From: JBCCMA01 sp045107005 | Lineage (GTDB): Bacteria > Pseudomonadota > Gammaproteobacteria > Steroidobacterales > JBCCMA01 | Length of the DNA: 64,000 nucleotides | Assembly: GCA_045107005.1 (NCBI GenBank) | Contig: JBGCFP010000003.1 | Span: forward strand, 1-64,000 | Direction: 5' to 3' | Part shown: positions 42,901 to 50,829 of the stretch, piece by piece | Numbering within the stretch: the first letter of the stretch is position 1 | Layout of the letters: each line of letters begins with the position of its first letter | Position numbers and translations under genes: made by a program | The notes under the pieces: generated by a model | The model's input: only the letters and a program-made list of their open reading frames with translations | Told to the model about the DNA's origin: nothing | The model's database searches: none

Positions 42901-44808
42901 CTAGTCGCAGACGTTAGGGATGCTGCTTGGTCCGGGCGGCAGGAAAAACAGCGTTCGGAGAATGCCCAGATCAACGATGTTTACGACGCCGTCGCCGTTG
43001 AGATCGGCTTGTGCATCAGTGCTGAAAAACAGCGTTCTGAGAATGCCCAGATCGACGATGTTAACGATGCAGTCGTTGTTGAAATCGCCATCGCAGGCGT
43101 TACCGAAACCGTCTGCGTCGCCATCCAGTTGGTCAGCGTTGGCGACAACCGTGCAGTTGTCGGCGGTATCTGGCGCGCCGTCGCCGTCCACATCGTTCCC
43201 TGCCACCAGCACACGGATGTAGTCGCCCGGACTGCTGGCGGCAAAGGTCACCGATAGCGTATCGCCCGAGAACGACGCGAAGTCACCGGACTCAAGGCCG
43301 CGCAGTTCAGGGTTCAGGTATATCGCTGTTTCGTTGCCCAGAACGTCGCTGTCGGTCAGCGGGTCGGTTGACGTCGCAAGACCGAGAATTTGCCCCGGAA
43401 ACGTTACGGTGCCGACGATGTCACTGACGCCCCCGGGATCGAACGCGACGTAGTAGCTGCTGACCAGCGTGCCGGCCGTGAGTGTCGTGGACTCTGGATC
43501 GTCAATCTCGAGGTCTGCGGCCAGCGTGACATTTTGCTGTTCCTCAAACGCGAACAGATCGTTGCGCTGGAAATTGTCATTGCCGACTCGGCCGATGGGG
43601 TCACACAGTTGCAGGAACGTGCCACCCGCGCTTGCTGCCGAGCCGCCGGTCACCGTGCCGGTGAGCGTGACGTCTTCAGGTTCGCAGACGTTGGCGTTGA
43701 GGTTTGGTGATGCGCTACCCAACAAGACCCGCACCGAGTCGCCCGGGCTGCCCGCACTAAAATCAATGCTGAGATTGGCGCCGTCAATTTCAATGTCGTC
43801 ACCGCCTTCGAGGCCGAGCAGCGATGGGTTCAGATACTGCGCGGATGCGTTGCCCAGAAATTCGCTGGCTTGAAGTTCATCGCGTTCGGTAATCACTCCG
43901 ATAATCGTATCGGGAAACGTCACTGTCGCAATGATTCGATTCGACGGCACCGGGTCCCATACCACGTAGAAGCTCGATACGAATTCGCCGGCAGCAATCA
44001 CCGTTGTTTCGTCCAGCGACAGCGGTTCGGCCAACTCGACGTTCTGCTGTTCTTCGAACGTAAACAGATCGAAAGAATCAAAGTTGTCGCTGCCAACCGG
44101 GCCAATGGGATCGCAGATTTGCCGCACCTGGCCGCCGTTGGTGAATGCGCTACCACCGGTAACGACGCCTGTTATGGTCTGATCTGCGCTACTGCAAACG
44201 TTGACGACTGTCACCGGGTCGACGCCTGTGACTACCCGAATGGCGTCGCCAGGCGACGACGTGCGCAAGTCGTAACTGATGCTGTTGCCGCTGATCGTCA
44301 CAACGTCCGGGCTCTCCAGCGACTGATCGCCAATCGCGTAGTCGGTCGCGACGTTGCCGAGCAAATCGTCGGTTTCATTGAACCGCAACGTACTGACAAT
44401 GACCCCCAGCACCGGTTCGTCGAACGTGATGCTGCCAAGCGCCGTGCGCGTGTTGACCGGGTCGTAAATGACGTAGTGACTCGAAACGACCGAGCCCGCT
44501 CCAAGGACGTTGCTGGTCAAATCGGGGGAGGCAATGTCCAGGATTTGGATATCCAGCAGCGTCAGATCCTGAGTTTCATTGAACGCGCGAACGTTGTTAT
44601 CGTCGAACGCGTTATTGCCAAGTACCGCAGGCGGCGCAATGATCTCAAAAGTGCCGCCTTCGTCGAACGAGCTGCCCTCGGTCAAGTCGCCCGACACGAT
44701 GTCGGCCGCGACGAGCGGGCTGGTCAAAGCGGTTAGTGCCGTCGCCGTTAAGGCGAGTGCGCGACCGCGAAAAAAAACAGGGTCTTGATTGCAGGCGAAC
44801 GGATTCAC
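42901..44808 (-). CDS. Secreted three-repeat protein with C-terminal TSP3/dockerin-like module
   Basis: A 635-residue exported protein. The start is a GTG preceded by a perfect AGGAGG six bases away; the signal region runs to ALTATALTALTSPLVAADIV. Three repeats of about 165 residues follow, each with GGSAFTNGGQVRQICDPIGP-like, FEEQQNVELAEPLSLDE-like, VSSFYVVWDPVPS-like and SPGDSVRVLLG-like segments. The first copy lacks the CDPIGP segment. I do not recognise the repeat family. The last 99 residues are the TSP3 repeat (DGDGAPDTADNC) and two dockerin-like loops ending LPPGPSSIPNVCD. Likely surface-displayed; function unknown. Confidence 0.82.
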   Translation of the reverse strand: MNPFACNQDPVFFRGRALALTATALTALTSPLVAADIVSGDLTEGSSFDEGGTFEIIAPPAVLGNNAFDDNNVRAFNETQDLTLLDIQILDIASPDLTSNVLGAGSVVSSHYVIYDPVNTRTALGSITFDEPVLGVIVSTLRFNETDDLLGNVATDYAIGDQSLESPDVVTISGNSISYDLRTSSPGDAIRVVTGVDPVTVVNVCSSADQTITGVVTGGSAFTNGGQVRQICDPIGPVGSDNFDSFDLFTFEEQQNVELAEPLSLDETTVIAAGEFVSSFYVVWDPVPSNRIIATVTFPDTIIGVITERDELQASEFLGNASAQYLNPSLLGLEGGDDIEIDGANLSIDFSAGSPGDSVRVLLGSASPNLNANVCEPEDVTLTGTVTGGSAASAGGTFLQLCDPIGRVGNDNFQRNDLFAFEEQQNVTLAADLEIDDPESTTLTAGTLVSSYYVAFDPGGVSDIVGTVTFPGQILGLATSTDPLTDSDVLGNETAIYLNPELRGLESGDFASFSGDTLSVTFAASSPGDYIRVLVAGNDVDGDGAPDTADNCTVVANADQLDGDADGFGNACDGDFNNDCIVNIVDLGILRTLFFSTDAQADLNGDGVVNIVDLGILRTLFFLPPGPSSIPNVCD

Positions 44809-44986
44809 GATGGACCTCCTGGTTATTGTGATTTTACAGAGGTTGAATGCACGCGATGCGTCGTGGCAGGCGCACATCAAGCCGCCAGTATACACGCAGA
44901 CCAAAGGATGCCAGCAGGAGCAGGGCACCTGGCCGTTTATGTTGAAATGGTCTTCGGCAAAGTGCCGCCCACGTGCCCGCGTCGTT

Positions 44987-47092
44987 TCAGGCGACGGCCG
45001 CTACTGCGACGGTATCGCTCAGCGGGAGGCGAATGACAAAGGTCGTGCCTCGACCCAATTGACTTAATACCTCGATCTGACCGCCGTGTCGGGTGAGGAT
45101 AATGTTGCGCGCAATCGAGAGCCCTTGGCCCGTGCCTTTGCCCACCCCCTTGGTGGTGAAGAACGGGTCGAAAATTTTCTTTTTCAGCTCGTCTGTCATG
45201 CCCGGTCCCGTATCGCTGATCTCGATGCGCACGTAGTCGCCGTCAAGCCGTGTCTTGATGCCAATCCGGCCTAACTCGGAGCGATCATCCATTTCATCAA
45301 GCGCGTGCGCGGCGTTTACGATGATGTTTAGAAAAACCTGATTGAGCTCGCCAATCAGACACGGAATGGGGGGCAGGTCAGGAGCGAGATCTGTGTCCAT
45401 CTCAGCCACGTAGCGCCACTCGTTGGTGGTTACCACAATTGTGTTTTCCAGCGCTGAATTCACATCAGCCACGGTTTTTTCGTCGCCACCAGGGTGCGAG
45501 AATTCTTTCATGGATGCGACGATCTTGCGCACGTGCCCTACGCCTTGCAACGTCTGTTCGATGGCGACGGGCAATTCCGTCTGCAGGAACTCCAGGTCAA
45601 CGTCGTGCATGGACTCTGTGAGTTGCTGGGTGAGTTCTCGGTATCGTTCGTCGCCCGCGAACGCGTCGAGTAGCGGCGTGATTTTGGATAATGCGCCCAT
45701 CATGTCGTCGACACTGTCGCTTAAAAACAGCGTGTTGTCGCCCACGTACTGAATGGGTGTGTTGATCTCGTGAGCAATGCCGGACGACAGTTGGCCAATG
45801 GCCTCGAGAATATTGAATTGAGTCAGTCTTTCTTCCAGTTCCTTCTTTTCGGTAACATCCACCGTCACGCCAATCATCCCAATGGTCTCGCGTGCTTCGT
45901 TGAACATCGGGACGCGACTAGCGCTCAAATACACCGGGTTGCCGTCGGCGTCTTGCTGCTCTTGCGCAACCTGGAGTTGTGGCTTTCCCGTGCGCAGTAC
46001 CGCGTCGTCGGCTTCGGTATGTTTACCGTGAGTGGCGTCGAGGGCTCTTAGATCTGCATCGGTTCGCCCTTTGATCAGCTCTGGATGTTCCAGGCCCATA
46101 CTGTCGGCGAACGCCTGGTTGCAGCCCATGTAGCTTGAGTCCGCCGCTTTCCAGTAGATGTGGAACGGAATTCGCGCCAGAATCTGGCGCAGCAGTGCGC
46201 GCTCGTCGCGCAACTCGCGCTCCGCGTTGCGGCGGGCGGTCGTTTCCGACGCAACAATGATGAAGCCATTGATCTCACCATTTTTGTGGATCGGCTTCGC
46301 CTCCATGGCCACCCAATAGGCGTCGCCCTGACGATTGTGCAGCTGGACTTCGACGGTGTAGCCCGTACCGTTTTCCAAGCCATCCTGCATGACCTGCAGC
46401 GTTCGCCTGTCTGTATTTGGTCCGTGAAATTGAAACCGGAGCCTTTGCCCGCCCAGTTCCTCCAGCGAATAGCCGGTGATCCGTGAAAAGCCTTCGTTGA
46501 TCCAGCTGCAGTTGCGTTGCTGGTCCAGAATCATCACGCCGTTGTCCGTATGGCGAGCGACCAAAGACAGCAGTTTTGCTTCTTCTTCGAGCTGCCACTG
46601 CTGACTGCAGTTGGTCAGCGCTACGACGGTGCCACCGATAATTTGTTCGCTGCCAAGTGGTGTGATGTGAGTTCGGAACGCTTGAATTTCGTTGGCGCTT
46701 GAGCGGCAGTAGCGAATGATCTCCAACTCGGCGTCCCGTGACGACACACGGCGAAGGCCACGCGCGATGTCTTGTGCAGCCTTGAAGCGCTCCGCCGGCA
46801 CCGAGTCACAGAAAGCAAGGAAATTGTCGCCGATTTGACTCGTGGGGTGCCCGTCGATCTGCAAATCGAATTGCTTCCAGTTCTGGTTCGTTTCGATAAT
46901 GCGACCAGTGGCATCCAGCACGGCGACACGCGTGTCGAGCGAGTCGAGGATCGCGGTGCAGCATACGCCTTGATCGGAACCGGCGTCTGTTGGCCCATGA
47001 TTGACCAACGGGTGGCGTTGTCCCAATACGCGACCGGCAGCGAACGCGACTGCGCCGGTAACCAGCAGTGTGAGCCAGATGGATAAGGTCAA
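44987..47092 (-). CDS. PAS-domain sensor histidine kinase
   Basis: A 701-residue two-component kinase. One N-terminal membrane helix (LSIWLTLLVTGAVAFAAG), then three PAS domains: about 45-155 (ILDSLDTRVAVLDATGRIIE), 170-285 (NGVMILDQQRNCSWINEGFS) and 295-415 (IPFHIYWKAADSSYMGCNQA). The HisKA box has His441 in SSGIAHEINTPIQYVGDN. The ATPase domain shows VFLNIIVNAAHALDE, ISDTGPGMTDE, FFTTKGVGKGTGQGLSIARN and LGRGTTFVIRLPL. No receiver domain is attached and no response regulator is adjacent. The start is a TTG with GGAG eight bases upstream. Divergent from the BLUF gene, which suggests light-related signalling (inference). Confidence 0.9.
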   Translation of the reverse strand: MTLSIWLTLLVTGAVAFAAGRVLGQRHPLVNHGPTDAGSDQGVCCTAILDSLDTRVAVLDATGRIIETNQNWKQFDLQIDGHPTSQIGDNFLAFCDSVPAERFKAAQDIARGLRRVSSRDAELEIIRYCRSSANEIQAFRTHITPLGSEQIIGGTVVALTNCSQQWQLEEEAKLLSLVARHTDNGVMILDQQRNCSWINEGFSRITGYSLEELGGQRLRFQFHGPNTDRRTLQVMQDGLENGTGYTVEVQLHNRQGDAYWVAMEAKPIHKNGEINGFIIVASETTARRNAERELRDERALLRQILARIPFHIYWKAADSSYMGCNQAFADSMGLEHPELIKGRTDADLRALDATHGKHTEADDAVLRTGKPQLQVAQEQQDADGNPVYLSASRVPMFNEARETIGMIGVTVDVTEKKELEERLTQFNILEAIGQLSSGIAHEINTPIQYVGDNTLFLSDSVDDMMGALSKITPLLDAFAGDERYRELTQQLTESMHDVDLEFLQTELPVAIEQTLQGVGHVRKIVASMKEFSHPGGDEKTVADVNSALENTIVVTTNEWRYVAEMDTDLAPDLPPIPCLIGELNQVFLNIIVNAAHALDEMDDRSELGRIGIKTRLDGDYVRIEISDTGPGMTDELKKKIFDPFFTTKGVGKGTGQGLSIARNIILTRHGGQIEVLSQLGRGTTFVIRLPLSDTVAVAAVA

Positions 47093-47360
47093 CGCTCGCG
47101 CTCCGAGATCATCGTAAAGTCGTCGTAAGTGGCCAAGAGTTCTGTCCTGTCAACGAGTAGCGACCGATGCGCCGTAACAATGATAGGCGCCCCAAGTATT
47201 CTGTTTGGTCGCTAAAGTCTGTGAGCGATACGTCGCTGTACTGAATAGACAACGGCACTGTAGGTGGCGCGTGACTGACGTGCCTCGAACCCGGTGCTTT
47301 AGGGCTTGAGTCTTCAAGTGGCCGTTTTCTCTTAACTCTCTCGACTTGCGGGAAACGACG
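47093..47360. promoter_or_regulatory. Divergent promoter region with AGCGA/TCGCT inverted repeats
   Basis: The 268 bases between kinase and BLUF genes carry TAGCGACC (47158-47165), its inverse GGTCGCTA (47207-47214), and AGCGA-TACG-TCGCT (47224-47237). That makes four AGCGA half-sites in about 80 bases. They look like binding sites for an unidentified regulator. No confident -35/-10 pair was assigned. Confidence 0.4.
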
Positions 47361-47792
47361 ATGAGCCGACTGATCCAGGTCACCTACATCAGCAAATCAG
47401 CGCAGGAATTTGACGACGCAACGCTTGGCAAGTTGATGCGCCACTCAAGACGCAATAATGCGCGACGTGACATTACGGGCTTGCTGGTGATGCAGCCACC
47501 GCGTTTTATTCAGGTTCTCGAAGGCGCGCCTGAGGTGGTTCGCGCGCTGGTGGAAGTCATCGAGTGCGATACACGGCATACGAATTTTGAAGTCGTCAGC
47601 GAGCGGGCGATACGCGATAGAGAATTCGGTTGCTGGCGCATGGGGTGCCAGGTTGTGGCGGCCGACGCACCGCTGGCCGAACTGGATGATCGCGTAAAAG
47701 CGATCTTGCGCGATTCGAATCCGACGAGCAGTGACGCGTTGACACTGCTCGCCACTTTACGCGATCTGGATCAAACGTCTGCGTGTCTCTGA
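47361..47792 (+). CDS. Short BLUF blue-light photoreceptor
   Basis: FAD-binding blue-light sensor of 143 residues with a BLUF domain and a short helical tail. All photocycle residues are present at the spacing of AppA: Tyr9 (IQVTYISKSA), Asn33 (RRNNARRDITG), Gln51 (RFIQVLEGAP), Trp92 and Met94 (FGCWRMGC). Short BLUF proteins have no output domain and act by protein-protein contact, as PixD and BlrB types do. The tail from about residue 100 (LAELDDRVKAILRDSN) is helical. GGGAA precedes the ATG. Divergent from a PAS histidine kinase, a plausible partner. Confidence 0.95.
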   Translation: MSRLIQVTYISKSAQEFDDATLGKLMRHSRRNNARRDITGLLVMQPPRFIQVLEGAPEVVRALVEVIECDTRHTNFEVVSERAIRDREFGCWRMGCQVVAADAPLAELDDRVKAILRDSNPTSSDALTLLATLRDLDQTSACL

Positions 47793-47813
47793 ACCCATCT
47801 GAAGTGCTCGAGG

Positions 47814-49370
47814 TTACGGGCAGAACGTCACGCCAGAAGGGCCTGGCGGTGCGAAAAATACCGACCGCAACGTGCCAAGATCAATGACGTTCACGACGCC
47901 GTCGCCGTTCAGATCGGCATCAGCATCATCGCTGAAGAATACGGTTCGAAGCAGGCCCAAATCGACGACGTTAACCACGCAGTCATCGTTTAGATCCGCG
48001 TCGCAGGCGTTGCCAAATCCATCGGCGTTGCTGTCAATCTGGGCGGCGTTGTCGACCAGCGTGCAGTTGTCGATGTCGTCGGTCACGCCGTCGCCGTCAC
48101 TGTCGGGCTCGTTGCCGCCCGGTCCTGGGTAAAGGTAAACGACACCTGCGCCGTTGCCCGCAGCGCCCACCGCGATGTGCTGGGCGCTGGCGGCGACATC
48201 GCCGCCCAACGCATCGTTTGGTGCGCTGTCGCTGGCGGTCAGAGACTCAATCTGGCCCCAGCTGTCGGTACCGGTTTCATTGCGCGAAAAAACGTAGCCC
48301 TGGCCGCGCAGTGAATCGTGATTGGACGCACCGGACACCAGCGTGTCGCCAACCAGAGCCAGCGAAATGCCGAAAAACGCCGTCACCATGGCGTCGTCCG
48401 CTTCCACGTTGGCGATCTCAATCCAGTCACCCGGTGTGCCGGTCGGGTTTTCGTACATGTAAGCGCGACCGCTGCCTGAGCCGACCGTGCCACCGAAATT
48501 CCAGGTGCCGACTGCAATGGTGTTGCCGTCTATCGCAATGTCCTCACCGAATTTTGCGTTGCCGCGTGGCACGCTGGCGTAGATGCGATTGGTCTGACCA
48601 AAGTTCTGCGCGCCGCCTTCGTTGCGGTTGTAAATGTAGAAAGCCCCTTCGTTGGTGAACTGGGTCTGGTCAAGCGCGTTGGCGCCAACCACGGCGGTAT
48701 CGCCGTCGATCGCCACGGCAACGCCAAAGGACGCGTTGCTGTCGAATACGTCATCGACCAGGCGTTTGATTTCGCCCCAGTTGTCAGTGCCGCCGGTGTT
48801 CTTGTCGTAGAGATAGGCGAAGCCACCGGTGCTGCCCGAGCCGCCTTTTTGCGCGCCGACGATGATGGTGTCGCCGTCGATGTCGACCGCCGTACCGTAT
48901 TCGGCCAAGTTGCCAGCGCTCGAATCGGCAAACAATTTGCGCACGCTGGTCCACGAACTCGTGTCGCCCGGCGCGTGGCGAAACACGTAGGCGGCTCCTT
49001 GCGATGAATTGCCGCCAATGGGCGCGCCTTTCGCGCCAACGACTGCGGTATCGCCATCAATCGCGACCGCGATGCCAAACTGATCAAATTCGACGCCATC
49101 GTCGCTGGTGAGTTTCGCGACCTGGGTCCAACTTCCCGCACCGTCGGTTTCAAATACGTACGCGGCACCTTGTGTTTCGGCGCCGTCGATATCGGCAAAC
49201 GAGGCGCCAACAATGAGCAAGTCGCCCGAGATTTCGAGCGACTCGCCAAAGCCGTCCAGTGCTTCACCGTCGTCGGCTGTAAGTTGAGTCAGTTCATTTA
49301 TCGCAGCGGCGTGACAAAGTGGCAGGCAAGCGATCACGGCCAACAGACCGTTGGTCAGGCATTTGTTCAT
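47814..49370 (-). CDS. Secreted FG-GAP repeat protein with C-terminal TSP3/dockerin-like module
   Basis: A 518-residue exported protein; GAGGTG five bases before the ATG and signal peptide MNKCLTNGLLAVIACLPLC. Residues about 27-420 form an integrin-alpha-like propeller of FG-GAP repeats with the pattern DGFGESLEISGDLLIVGASF ... GAAYVFE ... WTQVAKLTSDD, repeated about seven times. The C-terminal 97 residues are the TSP3 repeat (DSDGDGVTDDIDNC) and dockerin-like loops with tail APPGPSGVTFCP. No enzyme motif. Probably a surface adhesive or structural protein binding calcium. Convergent with the BLUF gene. Confidence 0.85.
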   Translation of the reverse strand: MNKCLTNGLLAVIACLPLCHAAAINELTQLTADDGEALDGFGESLEISGDLLIVGASFADIDGAETQGAAYVFETDGAGSWTQVAKLTSDDGVEFDQFGIAVAIDGDTAVVGAKGAPIGGNSSQGAAYVFRHAPGDTSSWTSVRKLFADSSAGNLAEYGTAVDIDGDTIIVGAQKGGSGSTGGFAYLYDKNTGGTDNWGEIKRLVDDVFDSNASFGVAVAIDGDTAVVGANALDQTQFTNEGAFYIYNRNEGGAQNFGQTNRIYASVPRGNAKFGEDIAIDGNTIAVGTWNFGGTVGSGSGRAYMYENPTGTPGDWIEIANVEADDAMVTAFFGISLALVGDTLVSGASNHDSLRGQGYVFSRNETGTDSWGQIESLTASDSAPNDALGGDVAASAQHIAVGAAGNGAGVVYLYPGPGGNEPDSDGDGVTDDIDNCTLVDNAAQIDSNADGFGNACDADLNDDCVVNVVDLGLLRTVFFSDDADADLNGDGVVNVIDLGTLRSVFFAPPGPSGVTFCP

Positions 49371-49492
49371 TGGACACCTCGGATTGTGTGTTCTTATTTT
49401 TCTTCGTCGGCAACTATAGCTCATGCGACCGGCTTTTTGCACGATCGGCGCATCGCTGGTTTGCGTGCTTAGTACACGGTCGAGCCTCTCGG

Positions 49493-50710
49493 CTAAATAA
49501 TACCCTTGTCGCGCAGTGCGTCGCGCTGGTCACTATCAAGACCGAGCACGCCACCAAACACGTCGTCATTATGTTCGCCGAGTTCCGGTCCCGCGTGACG
49601 CACACTGCCGGGAGTCAGCGACAGTTTCGGAAACACGTTCTGCATCGCGAGCTCGCCAAACGTGGGGTGCGCCAGCTTGATAATCGCTTCGCGTGCCGCA
49701 AAGTGCGGATCTTCGAGCATGTCCGGCGCGCGATAAATTTTGCCGACCGGCACGCCGCTCTCTTCCATCAAATCGGTGAGCTCATCCGCGGTTTTGGTCT
49801 TTGTCCACGCGCCGATTAACTCATCGAGTTCTACCTGGTGATGGCCGCGCGTTGCATGGCTCACGTAGCGCTCATCTTCCGCTAACTCCGGCTGTTCCAT
49901 GGCGGCGGCAAGACGCCGAAAAACCGTGTCCTGATTGGCGGCGATCAGTATCATCTTGTCGTCACTGGTGGGGTAGATGTTCGACGGTGCCACATTGGGC
50001 AGTATGGACCCGGTGCGTTCGCGCACGTAACCGGTTTGCTGATATTCCGTCACCAGCGATTCCATCATCCCCAGGACGGCCTCGTAAATGGCCGAGTCCA
50101 CAATCTGGCCCTCGCCGGTGCGATCGCGATGATGCAGCGCGGACAGCGCGCCAACGGTCGCAAAGGTTGCCGCGAGCGAGTCACCAATACTGATTCCCAT
50201 ACGACTTGGCGGCGTGGCCGGATCACCGACCACGTAGCGCAAGCCGCCCATCGCTTCGCCGATCGAACCGTAGCCGGCGCGTTTGGCGTAAGGCCCGGTT
50301 TGTCCTTGCCCGGAGACGCGCACCATGATCAGGCCGGGATTGATTTTCTTCAGCTCGTCGTAGCCAAGCCCCCAACGCTCCATCGTGCCGGGGCGGAAAT
50401 TTTCGAGGAGAATATCGCTCTTGGCCACCAGATCACGGACCAGTTGCTGGCCTTCCTCGACCCGGCAGTTCACCGTTACCGATTTCTTGTTGCGCGCGAC
50501 CACCGGCCACCACAGCGACTTACCGTGTGCCTTCTCCTGCCCCCATACGCGCATGGGGTCGCCCTGACCTGGCGCTTCGATTTTGATCACTTCGGCACCC
50601 ATGTCGGCCAGTAGCTGACCACAGAACGGCCCGGCCAGCAGACTGCCCATTTCCACCACGCGCAAATCGGTCAGTGCACCTGTCCGTCCGTCTGTATTGT
50701 CCTGTCCCAT
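49493..50710 (-). CDS. Family III (CaiB/BaiF) CoA-transferase
   Basis: Transfers CoA between carboxylic acids through a covalent aspartyl-CoA intermediate; 405 residues. The N-terminal DLRVVEMGSLLAGPFCGQLL and ADMGAEVIKIEAPGQGDPMR are characteristic. The catalytic Asp is Asp177 in MGISIGDSLAATFA. LLENFRPGTMERWGLGYDEL is also conserved. It is divergent from an HMG-CoA lyase gene across TTGTATACAA sites, so it likely activates the acid (for example 3-hydroxy-3-methylglutarate) that the lyase then cleaves. A GGGGG precedes the ATG; the leader would be very short if the -10 at 50721-50726 is right. Confidence 0.9.
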   Translation of the reverse strand: MGQDNTDGRTGALTDLRVVEMGSLLAGPFCGQLLADMGAEVIKIEAPGQGDPMRVWGQEKAHGKSLWWPVVARNKKSVTVNCRVEEGQQLVRDLVAKSDILLENFRPGTMERWGLGYDELKKINPGLIMVRVSGQGQTGPYAKRAGYGSIGEAMGGLRYVVGDPATPPSRMGISIGDSLAATFATVGALSALHHRDRTGEGQIVDSAIYEAVLGMMESLVTEYQQTGYVRERTGSILPNVAPSNIYPTSDDKMILIAANQDTVFRRLAAAMEQPELAEDERYVSHATRGHHQVELDELIGAWTKTKTADELTDLMEESGVPVGKIYRAPDMLEDPHFAAREAIIKLAHPTFGELAMQNVFPKLSLTPGSVRHAGPELGEHNDDVFGGVLGLDSDQRDALRDKGII

Positions 50711-50719
50711 GCCGCCCCC

Positions 50720-50729
50720 GTGTATACAA
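50720..50729. promoter_or_regulatory. Candidate GntR operator 3 (GTGTATACAA)
   Basis: Nine of ten bases match TTGTATACAA. On the minus strand its TATACA (50721-50726) forms a -10 with TTTGCC (50743-50748) 16 bases upstream, so a bound repressor would block the CoA-transferase promoter. Confidence 0.55.
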
Positions 50730-50782
50730 TATTGATATATTCGGCAAAAAAATCACCGAATATCCGCAAACGATGGCCCAGA

Positions 50783-50792
50783 TTGTATACAA
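50783..50792. promoter_or_regulatory. Candidate GntR operator 4 (TTGTATACAA)
   Basis: Perfect palindrome in ATTGTATACAAT, 63 bases centre to centre from site 3 and 38 bases before the HMG-CoA lyase start. It probably overlaps that gene's promoter. Confidence 0.65.
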
Positions 50793-50829
50793 TTTGACGT
50801 ATTACTGACAGATACCGCGAAGGAAAATC

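Noticed and set aside
46200..46560. Second PAS domain of the histidine kinase considered as a LOV photosensor
   Set aside because: The LOV-like spacing (GP-TD..T, VE..N, G..YW) is there, but the photoactive cysteine of GRNCRFLQG is replaced (GQRLRFQFHG). It is not a flavin-adduct LOV domain on this evidence.
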